64,000 nucleotides of DNA from Lingula anatina (lineage: Eukaryota; Brachiopoda; Lingulata; Lingulida; Lingulidae), in NCBI RefSeq assembly GCF_001039355.2, contig NW_019775724.1, positions 233,404 to 297,403 of the forward strand, in the 5' to 3' direction. This document shows, piece by piece, positions 11,334-23,500 of the stretch. Under the pieces are notes generated by a model. The model did no database searches. It was not told the DNA's origin and saw only the letters and a list, made by a program, of their open reading frames with translations. Numbering within the stretch: position 1 is the first letter of the stretch; every line of letters starts with the position of its first letter. A program made the translations under genes and the position numbers.

Positions 11334-11962
11334 CAGGCCTACCCAACTACCAGACTCGGCACAAAAGGATCCTGAATTAACCGGTATATCGGACCACACT
11401 ACCCGTTTTCAAGGTGTGTGTCAGATCGCATTTCGGAGTATCATACCCAGAACAAATTTTGAAGGACGACTGCGGGCTCATCCACGCTCGGCTGGCACCT
11501 TGATTGGATAGTAAACGATTGTCGTAAAATCGCTATATGATTTAAAAACCGGGTGCATAAATTTGAAAACCACCTACAACAACCTTAGACTGTACTCTTA
11601 CTTTAGAGTACTCTATTTTATTGTCTCTATGGGGGTATATGGGGACTTTACGACATTTGGTTTGAATGTTTTAACCACTTTTGATAGGGCTTTTTTTGCA
11701 TTGTATTAGATTAATGTGGCAGTCTAAGGTTGTCTAGGTGGTTTTCAAATTCATGCCCCCGGTTTTAAAATCATATAGCGATTTTACGACAATCGTTTAA
11801 TATCCAATCAAGGTGATAGCCGAGCGTGGGCTCATCCTGTCGGTGTTCTGACTGATACTCCGAAATGCGATCTGACACACAACTTGAAAACGGGTAGTGT
11901 GGTCCGATATACCGGTTAATTCAGGATCCTTATGTGCCGGGTCTGGTAGTTGGGTAGGCCTG
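11334..11962. mobile_element. Long-TIR non-autonomous DNA transposon (629 bp)
   Basis: The outer arms are near-perfect reverse complements for about 270 bp: the left begins CAGGCCTACCCAACTACCAG and the right ends with the complement in GGTAGTTGGGTAGGCCTG. Long stretches such as TCGTAAAATCGCTATATGAT and its complement are conserved. The flanks are TGATT on both sides (11329-11333 and 11963-11967), a likely 5-bp target duplication. The short centre holds no coding frame. The superfamily is not clear. Confidence 0.85.
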
Positions 11963-12191
11963 TGATTTGAATAGAAGAGTAAAACAGAAGAGTATACACG
12001 GAGACATGCATGTTTAACAGAGTGAGACTTGTGTAAATGGATCTAGCTGTAATGGTTGTTTCTCATAACACGTCTCGCTCAGTGTAAATCATATCTTTGT
12101 GTTTTGCAAAGGGCCAATACGCTATTCAAACAACTACTTTACCACGGGACCTTTTGTCGAGGGATTATTTTTTAGCTGTATTATTGATCTG

Positions 12192-13450
12192 GGCCCGGTT
12201 GCACCAACAGGGCGTAAATTTACTCGGTTACGACTGTCGTAAACCGCAACGCCTGGCGTCCGTGCGCCAGGTTCACTCTCCCTGCTTACGCCCGTTGCAC
12301 CAAGACAAAAACTGATCGTCGTAACTACGCCCGAGTAACGCTCCGTTGCGCCACTGGCCAACAATACGTGGATGGTATAATTGGGCAAATGAGAAGTTCT
12401 CAGCTGCAGTCATAATGGAATGATGACATAAATAAACACAAAAGGTGCATTTGAGTGACGGAGAAATTCATGAGCTACATTATTCCATTTTGATTTAGAA
12501 ATAAGAACGTTAAAATACGTTAACTTTGCTGTTGCCTTGGATATATAGCAATAAAATCGTAAATATATTCCGAATCAAAATATTATTATAGTATGCTGTT
12601 GTAAATGAGAAAAACGCGTTGGAGGCAGTACGTATTTCTATTAATGGATTTGAACACTTTCACATTTGTTATTGGAACATTTGAGTCTGAAAATAATGCA
12701 AAAAAGACAGCATTGCTTTCTTTTTATAATTTTACAACAGTGCCTACAATTTCATGACCTTTTTTTTATCTATGGTTACACCGCGAGGTATCATTTAATT
12801 CAATCGAGCTTACATCTTGGAGATTGAAAAATACAAGAGACCTGATACATATTATATGAGCCTTAACATGTTGATATTTTAAGCTTTCGTCTTTATGTTT
12901 ATATATAGTAAAATATGAATGATATAAAATGTGAATAAAAAATGACTATGGTTAGTTATGGTTTGTCAAAAATTGTGAAAAGAATTAAAGAAACCGTACT
13001 ACTGAGAGCCAAGGCGTGAGGCGTGCGACATGAGTGGAAAGATTTTTAAATTAAAATTAAATTTGAACACATGCATATACATGTACATGGCTACACACAT
13101 AATGCATTTAATAATCACTTATATATATAACTTGTTTTTTAAAAACCAAGCTATGCAGACGGAAGTTTTGTGTAAGAAACAAACAAATAACAACCCACAT
13201 AATCTACGTTAAGTACGATAATTAATTTGTCATCAAACTCTCTCTGTGCCAGCCTAGCCATAATGCAAAACGAGCTACGACCGACTTACTCCACCTAGCT
13301 AGCAGGTGTAAATCTACGACAAAGTTAAGACCGACGTAAACACTTTTCTAGTTTGGTGCAACTAGCTTTACTCGGGCGTAGCATTTTGCGCCCGGTTTAC
13401 TCCGGCGCAACTGCTACGCCTCGCTTACGACCGGTTGGTGCAACCGGGCC
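12192..13450. mobile_element. DNA transposon with GGCCCGGTTGCACCAAC inverted ends
   Basis: The left end reads GGCCCGGTTGCACCAAC and the right end is its exact complement. Subterminal GTCGTAA and CTACGCCCGAGTAA motifs recur in inverted orientation. The flanking CTG (12189-12191 and 13451-13453) is a 3-bp target duplication; removing one CTG and the element restores a 22-base site that aligns without gaps to copy 1 at about 9546-9567. No transposase is visible, so it is non-autonomous. Confidence 0.8.
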
Positions 13451-13461
13451 CTGGAGGTTTT

Positions 13462-13598
13462 TCAATGCTGTGCAGAGAAATTACGCAGTCAGGTTGACAA
13501 CTCATTCGGGCCACTGTGAGGCAGCATTAAGGGGAGAAGAAGTTAGATTCCAAATTATCTGAAATTTTATCATAACAGGAAATTTACGAAAATTTCCG
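13462..13598 (+). other. Candidate 5' non-coding exon of the caspase gene
   Basis: It ends at a good donor (CCG|GTAAGTTC) that is conserved in the paralogous segment at 9.6-9.7 kb, and lies 0.86 kb upstream of an acceptor directly before the CARD start codon. The left border is not defined. This is inference from splice signals and conservation only. Confidence 0.3.
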
Positions 13599-14459
13599 GT
13601 AAGTTCATCAAGGACATTTATATAATAGTTTTACCATTAACTGAGTTAGGAAGAAGCCTTTCAGCACTGCCTGACGCCGTAGTTTTAAAGGAAAATGTTT
13701 ACTTCAAACAAAGTCAATATCTACAGCCACAGAATAATTTCTTGAATTTTTACTGGGTGTTCACAGATACGTCTCTGGCTATTTCACAACACGATTCTCT
13801 GCTGTGAGGAACAAAAAAAAAAAAAAAAAAAAAAAACACAATCTACGGCTCTCGTAGAGCGTTGTGGAAACATGTGCCTGTCTTCTAATTTAAGTGTTAT
13901 GAAGAAATATTCTACATGTTAAAATATTTGCGATATGGGTAAACTTAGCAAATGTTTTTTTTTAATCTCTACTAGTTTTCGATACATGTATGATGTGACA
14001 AAAATTAGTGATAAAATCATTTTAAAAATGATGGCATTAACATGCTACTTGTTTGCTGAATCTAAGGTCTGTTACAATGAATATACTTGTCTACATGTGC
14101 ATTATTCTGTATTTTCAAACCGCATATACCGAATGTAGATGTGAATGCTCTTGTCAACATTAGAAGCTTTTTATTTTTAAAGTCCACTGCTTCTCAAAAT
14201 GTACATGGACCTCGTTTAAACATGTATGTCCTTTATTGAAAAAAAAAAAAAAAAAAAAAAAACAGCCATGCCACTCCCGTGCATGGACAAAAATGTTGCA
14301 AATGAGTCCATAAAGGCAATGAAGATGATATAGATAGCTTCGAAAGTCCATCACTCCCGTCCGTTCACAGTGTAGTTCGTGTTGTAATTGTTTGAAAAAA
14401 ATGAATCGATTTTGTTTGAATTGCTTGAGTGATTATTCCGCAATTTCTTATCACAGACC

Positions 14460-14594
14460 ATGGAGAAAGAGCACAAGGAGCGACTTAAGGTGAACAGAGT
14501 GGCCCTTACAGATGACTTGATGGTGAGCGAAGTGTTACTGAGTGAGCTCATGGCCTGTAACCTCATTACAGACTACGACATAGAGAAAATCAAG
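14460..14594 (+). CDS. Caspase gene: CARD exon 1 (start codon)
   Basis: The start lies in an ACCATGG context, three bases after an acceptor-like TTATCACAG, so an upstream non-coding exon is likely. The 45 codons (MEKEHKERLKVNRVALTDDL onward) cover CARD helices 1 to 3, with the KxNRxAL and SELL-like positions typical of caspase-2 CARDs. It ends in AAG before GTACAT (phase 0). Confidence 0.8.
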
Positions 14595-17500
14595 GTACAT
14601 TCATTGATTTGTAAATGTAGTTACGGTCACCTGGCGGTAATGAGATACATGTATGGCTATTTCATTTTTTTACAGTACAGTATATGCGTGGTGCACTTAT
14701 ATTGGCGAGAAATTTTGAAGAGATGTGCTGCAACTCCTTTTCAGAGTCTCCATCATTGCTTAAAGTATCTGGTAGTTAGTAAACTGAAAGTAGCACAATT
14801 TTAAAACTAAATTGTCAAGTACTAAAGTGTTTCAGAAACCCTAGCGGACATTTCTCATGGGGATCTAAAGGAAATGGCCCCAGAATTGTAATAAAAGGGC
14901 CTATAGGACATACTTCTCAGATCTGATTTTTATATGATGATATAATTCTTGTCGAGTCCCAAAGAGTACTGTAGAGTACTGTAGAGTTCCTGAGTTCCAT
15001 AAGGAACTATAGAACGTCCCAAAGGAAATTGCCAAGAGTAATGGAGTTTAAGGTTGAAATAACAACCCGTGAAATACTTGGAATGATGAAAACATGCCAA
15101 ATTACTTGTATTATCTATTTTCAAGTTTAGGTCCTTTTTTGAAACTCTATTAAAGTATGACTTTTAACATTTGCAGACGTTATTCAGTTTTGTTAAATAT
15201 TCTTATGGGCCCCATTTTATCTCATATTAGTGTTACTTTTTTTTTCCTTTTTTGTATATATATTTATAGTGGTTATACTATACTGTCAAACTGCATTTTT
15301 ATTTTGAATTTACTAGTTTTGTGTATTGACTGTATATTTGAAAGTTTTTCACTCTAATTTTGATTTTTTCTTTTCAGTCTATTCCCACAAGATATGACAA
15401 AGCAGGGCACATCTTGGACGTGGTGAAAACCAGAGGTCCAGAGGCTTTTGAAAAGTTCCAGGAGGTTCTGAGGAATACAGAGCAAAGGCACCTGGCAGAC
15501 CTGCTGGACAGGCCATCTGGGAAGGTGTTCTATACAGGTACTTGTTCTTACAGTAAAACAAATATGAAGTATTTCTTTCAAAATTTCCAGGAAGTTGTTA
15601 GTGAATTTGATGAAGGGGAGTGTAATGTTATTTTAACTAATTTTGTTGTCATTAGGTAAAATAGTACCAATTTAAATATAGGTGGATAAATAGATATTTT
15701 GTAAGCCGAAGCACATGATTTGAGGGAAATTATTTTTTTTCTTTTTCACAATATCAGCAAATAAAGTATTCATAATAGCACATTTGCTTGCCAACAACGC
15801 TGAGAATGAATTGTAATCTAATTTAAGTAAACAAAATTATCTGAAACCCGCAGATAACACAATACAGGTTTTCAGTCTAAAAGGCACATGTCGCTTGGTA
15901 TGGTTCCTCTGACCAGGGAATTATATGGTAGACTACAATATAATCCCTGCGCTCACACCAAATAGGGTGTTAATAAGGGGGCTCCTGTCTCAAGGTTTCG
16001 TCTGCGTCGCTCTCCTCAGCTTGGAGATTGATTTCATATTATACGTTATTTCGTGTTAGATTTCGAGATCAGTTGTGTCCAAAGCAGAGCTGTAAGACGA
16101 CGATTTTTTCACAAGTGATTATTTGGACGATGTGCTGGCACGGAATGACATCATGGAAAGCGATAATGAGGTGTTGACTGAGGATGGTCGCCATGAGTTT
16201 TTTTTTTTTTTTTAGTCGAAGGAAGATGGCTTTTTATTGCACACCCCAGTGATAACTCACCAAGGATTAGTAAGGAAAGAAAACGTCCCAACTGGGGTTT
16301 GTGAAAATTCCTGCAGTCGAATAGCCCACGTGACACCTATGTGCGCGCGCAGAAAAAAACCGCTTGGGGCAAACTCCCTAGCAACCGCGTTGAGTTCATG
16401 TATTAGACGTGGAGAAAGTAACACGAAAAAATTCCAAAAACTTGTCCTGTAGCTGGCTGTTATTCAAGAAAATACAAAGGGGGTTAGATCAAGTTCTTTG
16501 TTATACCTAATGAGAAGTTTAGAAGATTGAAATGGCTGGCAGCGATAAACAGAGCAAGAGTAAATAGTGATGGTAGTAGGCTATTTAGAGATCTAAACTT
16601 TGGTCGCCGCGAAGAAGTTCTCTTTATGCCTTTTCTCTGCATTTTTTAACAGGTTAGAGTCATTAGATGGGTTTTGAATTCTATTTCAAGTAGAATTCAT
16701 ACTAGTTAGGAATGTAAAATTCTATTAAACACTGTTCCGCTCATCAATTCTTTCAAACTACAGTAGGGCAAATAACATGCCCACAGAGATCAAGTTTTGC
16801 CCCATACCTGTTTACTAAATCTGGACGAAGTCTTCCACATATTCAAATGCCATTTTCACTTTTGAACTATGTAAGATCGCTTTTTTCGCACTTTTTTTTT
16901 GGTCACGTCTTCATTGAAATACATGGCAAGATGGCGCCTAACGACCGATTTTACCCCCACGCTAAATAGTTGCTATGGACTATCTCCGGATGGGACGTCA
17001 TTCCGACTGGGAGAATGACATTCCAGTCTGTCCTCACTGGCAAAAGTTAATATTAATATATGAATGTTTGGACCCTCCAGCCCTAAGGTCTCATAAACAT
17101 TTAGATTGTGACAGCGCCTCAGCGTGTCTTTGGTTTTAAATTAATTAATCTTAGAATATTTTTCTTTCAGTATAATTTTAATATTATAATGCATTAAAGT
17201 AAAATTTTAAACATATATGTAGGTTGTGGCAATGCCACGGCATGTAACATTTTTCTGAATTCTCGTTTTAAGTTTCTTTATCTTCGAAATATATTTTTTT
17301 TCAGGATAATTTTAACACATACTGAGTACTAACGCTTCATATTTGTCTGTGAACAAGTACATACAAAGTGCTTAACAATTTTTGTTCATACATATATATT
17401 TATGTATAAAATGTATCAGAAATTTTAATATAAACTGAGCTCTTAAAATTGAAACAGAAATAAAGATGAGAATATAGAATCTCAAATTATTATTTACTAT

Positions 17501-20500
17501 ATAGACTGAATGTTTTGTAAGTCAACTTCATACTGAGGCCGTTTTAGTAGGATTTGTGCGTTAAACTATTTTATTATTATTACAAAACCAAAAACAAAAT
17601 TTTTAACATACATAAACAGTAATTTATGAACGTACAAGTATGAGTAAGTTGCTACAGTTTTCCAGTTTTATGCAGTCTATGTTGGCAATTTTTTTCAACC
17701 GTGCAAATACCGTGCAAATAGGATTAAAACACGGGATTTTCAAAAGGTCATTATAGAAGAAGAAAACGCTTAGGCTTCGTTCACATGGAATGTCTATTTT
17801 CTAAAAATCTATTTTCTATTCGCGGTATCTTATGATCACGGTCTGTGCCCTGAATATCCCGCGGCCTAATTTCTGGCAGCGCGAGCCAGTTACTTATACA
17901 AAGCTGTAATTAATTCTCGGCTGTGCTAGCATTCTATAAAATCTCATCCTCCGTTGCCGCATCGCTTGCCATCGGATCATGACGGTTGCACTCGTATCTG
18001 TCGTGTATAGCGTATTCATCTTCTTCGTCTTGTTGTTGCACAAATTCGACAAACACATTTTTCAAAGGCACCGCGACCGCCATTAATTTTCTAACTTCCT
18101 ACTACGCATGCGTCAAGCTATCAGAATCTCATCCGAGCACAGCCGATAATTAATTACAGCTTTGGAAGTAACTGGCTCGCACTGCCAGTAATCACGCCGC
18201 GGGAAACTCAGGGCACAGACCATGATCACAAGATATACTGCGAATAGAAAATAAAAATAGATTTTTAGAAAATAGACTTTCCATGTGAACGAAGCCTTAG
18301 TCTGAACATTTATAAACCACATTGCAGTACATGTTACAGCTAAAAAAAAACTTGGTCAGTAAGTGACTGCTTTAAAGAAATTTCACTGGATCAGTCCGAA
18401 TTTTACTGGCAATCAGGTAAACTGTTATACCGTGTCACTCTACAAATTATACATAGTTTTTATCACATGTATGACAGTTATTTAGCATTATTTATTTCCT
18501 GATTATTTAACATTTATATCAAACAAGAAAAAGAAAATAAACAACATTACAGCCATGGGACACTTAGTTACAGCTGAACCTTCCTTCCTGTTTATATCTA
18601 TTCAAATTATTATGGTCTTGCTAATGTGGAAGGGAGATATCATGTGAGTCTTTAATTAAGTGCAGTACCTTTACCTTGACAATGGACAGTATATCCTGTG
18701 ACTTTATCTGATCTAAGGAAACCAGAAAGTTATCTAAATAGCCAAGTGAGACTTTCTTTTATGTTGTGGATGAAACCATTTTCAGAAAATAATAACTACG
18801 TACCTACCTTACCTGTGTTTAATTAAGACAATGTAAATCACTTCATATCTAACTTACCTTAGTTTTATGGAGACTGTCAATTGCTATGTAGCCGCCTTCA
18901 TCTGCATTTTATGTTATATATTCTGTCTGTATTTCTGTATTATGTAAATTGTACATAATATCTCTAAAATTAAATAGGTGCTGATGAGTGACAGGCAAAC
19001 TGGCCAATAGGAACCAGGCAGGTTCTCAGTCAGTCACCTCCCCCCTCCCAAGAGATTTAAAAATTAACAATGTGATGTAGAAGTCAGTACAGGGTTAGCT
19101 CTCGAGCAGGAAGGTTGTCATTCGTATTGTGAAGATTAAGGCCCCTATGTACTTTTCCGCTAGCAGAAATAAACCTGTAAAGAATCAAAGTTGTGAGTTT
19201 GTCGAGTAGATTCACCAGATCCCCAGCATACGGTTGGAGACTTCTCCCAGACCATCATACATGACAGTAACATAAAATATTTGTCCTCTTTTGAAATGTA
19301 TAGAGTTTGTGAGGTGACTGAAAACAACTTTCAGGTTGTAATCTCCTTCTGTTATAACTTCTTGGTTACGATGCCTCAAACCAAATTATATTTTTCCATG
19401 CAACAAATATATGCATGGACTTAATAACAGCAAATTATTGAAAAATTTGGACGATGGGCACTTTGCCAATGGTTATATGCACTCATACTTTGTTTTTCTA
19501 CTTTGCAATAATATTGCATGTCAAATTTCAAACTATCCAGGCATGGCAGATTCTTCTTCATTTTTTGTTTATAAATAAGTAATCTTGCTAATCCAATAAG
19601 CAGATTTCGCAGTTTATACTTTTTCCCAATTTTTCCAAAAGTAATATCTACTGGACTAACAGCTATATTGAATTGATATAATTAACTTATCCATCGACAA
19701 AAAGATGTCCAGAAGGTATTAAAATAATCACATGCTACAAATAGATGGAGCAAAGACTCTACATTACAGAAGTCACATTTGTCATCATTTACCAACTTGT
19801 TTTTTTTTAGATAGCAATTTGTACTCAATATCCGATGAATAAGTATAAAATGAAACCATCTTAGCTTTACATCAATTGTGGCAAAGAAAATAGATAAATA
19901 ATATTTTTTCCATAGTTCGTAAAATTGACATCTTTTTCCCATTTATATTCACTTGACAATTTTAATTGAGTTGTCGATAAAAAACATTGTAAAATTCTTT
20001 TGCTCCTTTCTAACTTTTATTCAACCAGTAAAATAATATTGGTTGAGAAGGCAGTTGTTGCAAAGAGTTTATGATCGAATTAATATTCCATTTGCTCAAA
20101 ATAGCGTTTCTTAAACCCCTTAAAAATGGTAAAGGTTGGTCTGAAGTTGTATTTAATACAGAATTCATCGTAGGATAGAAAGTTTCCATCTTCCTTTATC
20201 AGATCCTGAATGACCATTATACTTTTCCTTATCCATGTTTTATACAAAATAGGTTTATTTTCAATTCTAATCCTGGAATTCAACCATAAAGGGTTCTTGG
20301 GACATACATTTAAATCATCATCGGTAATTGTTTTAAATTCAAACAATGTCATAGGAGCATCTTTCCAAAATTTATTATTATTTTTATTTGCAAATTCTTT
20401 TAGGTTCCAATTTCCATACACTAAAAAAGTTTTACAAAAGTTTGGCATCATTGACTTTAATAATAGTTTTTTCCAAGTCACATTCCAAAAATCTTCTAAA

Positions 20501-23500
20501 CCATGTAATTTTCATAGATTTTCGTAAGAAAGATAAATGTGGCATTTTCAGTCCCCCATGACAATAATCTTGCACAATCGTATTCCTTGATACCCTGTCA
20601 TTTCTATTGTTCCAAATGAATTTGAAAAATAGCTTTTCTAAGGATTTAATAATTTCATCTGATGGATTATGCAAACTTAAATAAAAATGAATAAGTTTAG
20701 GGATTAATATTGTTTGAACTACTGTAATGCCTCCCTATCACTGTAAGCATGCGCTTAGACCAATATGAAATAAGTTTCTTTATGTCTTTGATTTTGCTCT
20801 CATAATTTAAGGTAATCATACCTGTTAAGTTTTGACTAAAGACAACACTAAAAACGGTGAAAGGTTCCGAAGTCCAAGATATATTATATTCTGGGCATAA
20901 TTTTTCTGAATTTTACTTCTAATCCAAATACACTGTGTCTTCTCAATATTTGGCATAAAGGCCAGAAAACTTTGAGTATTGCTGTATAATATTTAAACAT
21001 GACTTTAGCGAATTTTCACTGCCATCCAATAACATGACTGTATCATCAGCATACTGCATAATTTTGTACGATTCATCTCTTAAATCAACACCTTTTATAT
21101 CAGCCTGATTCAAAATCATTATACCCATGATTTCAGCACACAGCAAGAACAAATATGGTGAGAAAATACTTATTTGTTATCTTACGTGGATCCAATGCAG
21201 CACCATTGTGCGATGTACGTCAAACCTAATTACTTTTAATTGTAAAGTTAGTTTCTTTACTACGGTGTATACAAAGAGGCCGCTGCATTACTCAAGAGCT
21301 ATTGGACTATAACACAGATATGATGGACAAGAAATTATGCAAAGTGCAGTTCATCATAAAAAGAAGGTCAAAAGTCAATTTCAAGGTCAAAGTTAGATTG
21401 CCTGTATTAACCCATTACAGTGACGTCATATTTGCTCCGTAACACTCGTCCAGCGGCCATTCTGGAGGGAAAGAACGACGGGGAATAGTAGCGTAAATAT
21501 AGGTGAACCAAATAAAATGAAATAAACTTCATATCGCGATCAAGTACACCAAAAGGAAAAGGGTATATACAAGCTAAAGCTTCAGCTGATCAGCAGGATC
21601 GACCAATATGAACTCAAGACAGTCTAAAAACGTGAAATCCTACCAAATGCTATTTATCCAACATCGTATTGTCAGAAGATAGTTCAGTTATCTTGTACTT
21701 CGTTTTTCTTGTTCATTGGGTAATAACAGTTATAGTTTGAGAGAATGTAATATGTAATCATAAGTTTAACCTTACATAGAAGCAACCTTTTTCATAAAGG
21801 ATAGATATAAGGAGAAATTTGAGCTGATCATCAGGATAAACACTTGTGGACTCAAAGAAGACAGTACGCAGGGTTGTGACAAGAAATATTGCTGTCAGAT
21901 ATGATTTAACTGTACATCATGAAGCTGTCAGAAATTATTTCAGCATTCTTGTGCCTCATTTTGGTTCATTAGGAAGTATTTGTAACATGACTGTTGTTTG
22001 AGAGTTCAATATTTTACCATGAATTCAACCATTCACAGTAGCAACATTGTTAGCTTTTTATTATTAGTCCAGACCTTCACAGAAGCAATGTAATTTTCAA
22101 ACTTATGACATTCAATGTAACATAACAACAAGTCAGTTCATGAATTGATCTTTATTTGATTGAAAATATAGGAAAATGCACATTTTGTATGGATAAAAGT
22201 AAACATAAAATGCAAAACATTGTTGCACAATTCAATTCAGGGTCCCTTTCCTTTTGGTTGATAACACTGACATGAAAAATATTTCCATACTTTTAATGAT
22301 GCAATGCAACATGTACATGAGCATATTAAGTCGAATCAAGCCACCATAATTTGAGGAACCTGTTTAGTATATTTTTAATCTATGTCTAGAGAAATGCTTG
22401 ATTGAAGACTCACAATTGATATGTGCTGTGTGGGTATGTAAGGCCTTAGATGGTCTTACTAAGCAGTTTGTAATTTTATTTAGGAGAATTCCACAACTGG
22501 TGGTCACAATTTAAAAATGCACAACCTACATGTACAACAGCCATCTGTTTCTGCATATCAGACCATCTGTGGGAGGTGCACCATACAAAATTTTATATTT
22601 CTTGCAAACTTTTCCATTTAGCTTTTAAAAATATGAGAAAGAAAAAGTGTTTTCATTTCTTCTTGTGCTTCTGCTCACAATTCTAAATAAATAGAAAACC
22701 TGTCCTTGTTGTATGCAAGCTATCAGGATAACAACTTTAAAACCACAAATGAACAATTAAATAAATAAACAAATCCAATTAAATAACTCCTGTCATGCAA
22801 TGAATTTCACTCTCCTGATGTTCAGATCCTGTCTCCTCAGCTGGTCACAAAGATATAAGAATATTTTTTCGCTGCTTCTACGTACCTTGTGTGTCATCTA
22901 GCTGCCTTTTGTACCTGTCACCTTTTTTTTTTATATAACCAAGATTTATTTGCACCCAATCATTCAGTGTGGCTTGGTGGGAAAATGTCAGATCAATTTC
23001 CTAAATGTAAATTAACAAAAAAAGGTAACAATAGTTATTTTTATTCATATTGTAACTTGCATCATAATACAGTAGGAAAACACAGAATTCAACATTTTTC
23101 AAATTCATTTCAGTAAGTTCATTCAATTAAATGGTACCTGAGCTAGAATATATACTTACAAAACAGATTTACTCTTAACACTACACTAAATCTAAAATCA
23201 AGCCACTAACTTCCAAATACACATGACACAGGTAATTGATTTAATTGGCCCAGCTGAGCTGTGTACATTGTACTGTAGCCTTGACACTAATTGACAATAA
23301 TGCTAACCAGGTATTAAAGAGGTAGATGACAGCAGATAAAATCCAAAGAGCACCATAACTGATAACAAATTACACCCAAGGCAATAAGTGAGTCTTCATA
23401 ATGAAAGTCGAAACCCTGCCTGGGTATTTCCACACGTTTTTACAACACACTCTCCACCAAGACTTTTTGGGCACTACTAATATGCAGTGTACGTGCGCTC

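Larger units (their letters stand above)
12010..13790 (+). repeat. Copy 2 of the duplicated segment, split by a transposon
   Basis: Segments 12010-12191 and 13451-13790 together match 9360-9880. The copy is interrupted precisely by the element at 12192-13450. The donor-like GGTAAGTTC (GT at 13599) is conserved with copy 1. An acceptor at 14456 immediately before the CARD start codon is in reach, so this copy may hold the 5' non-coding exon of the caspase gene. Confidence 0.6.
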
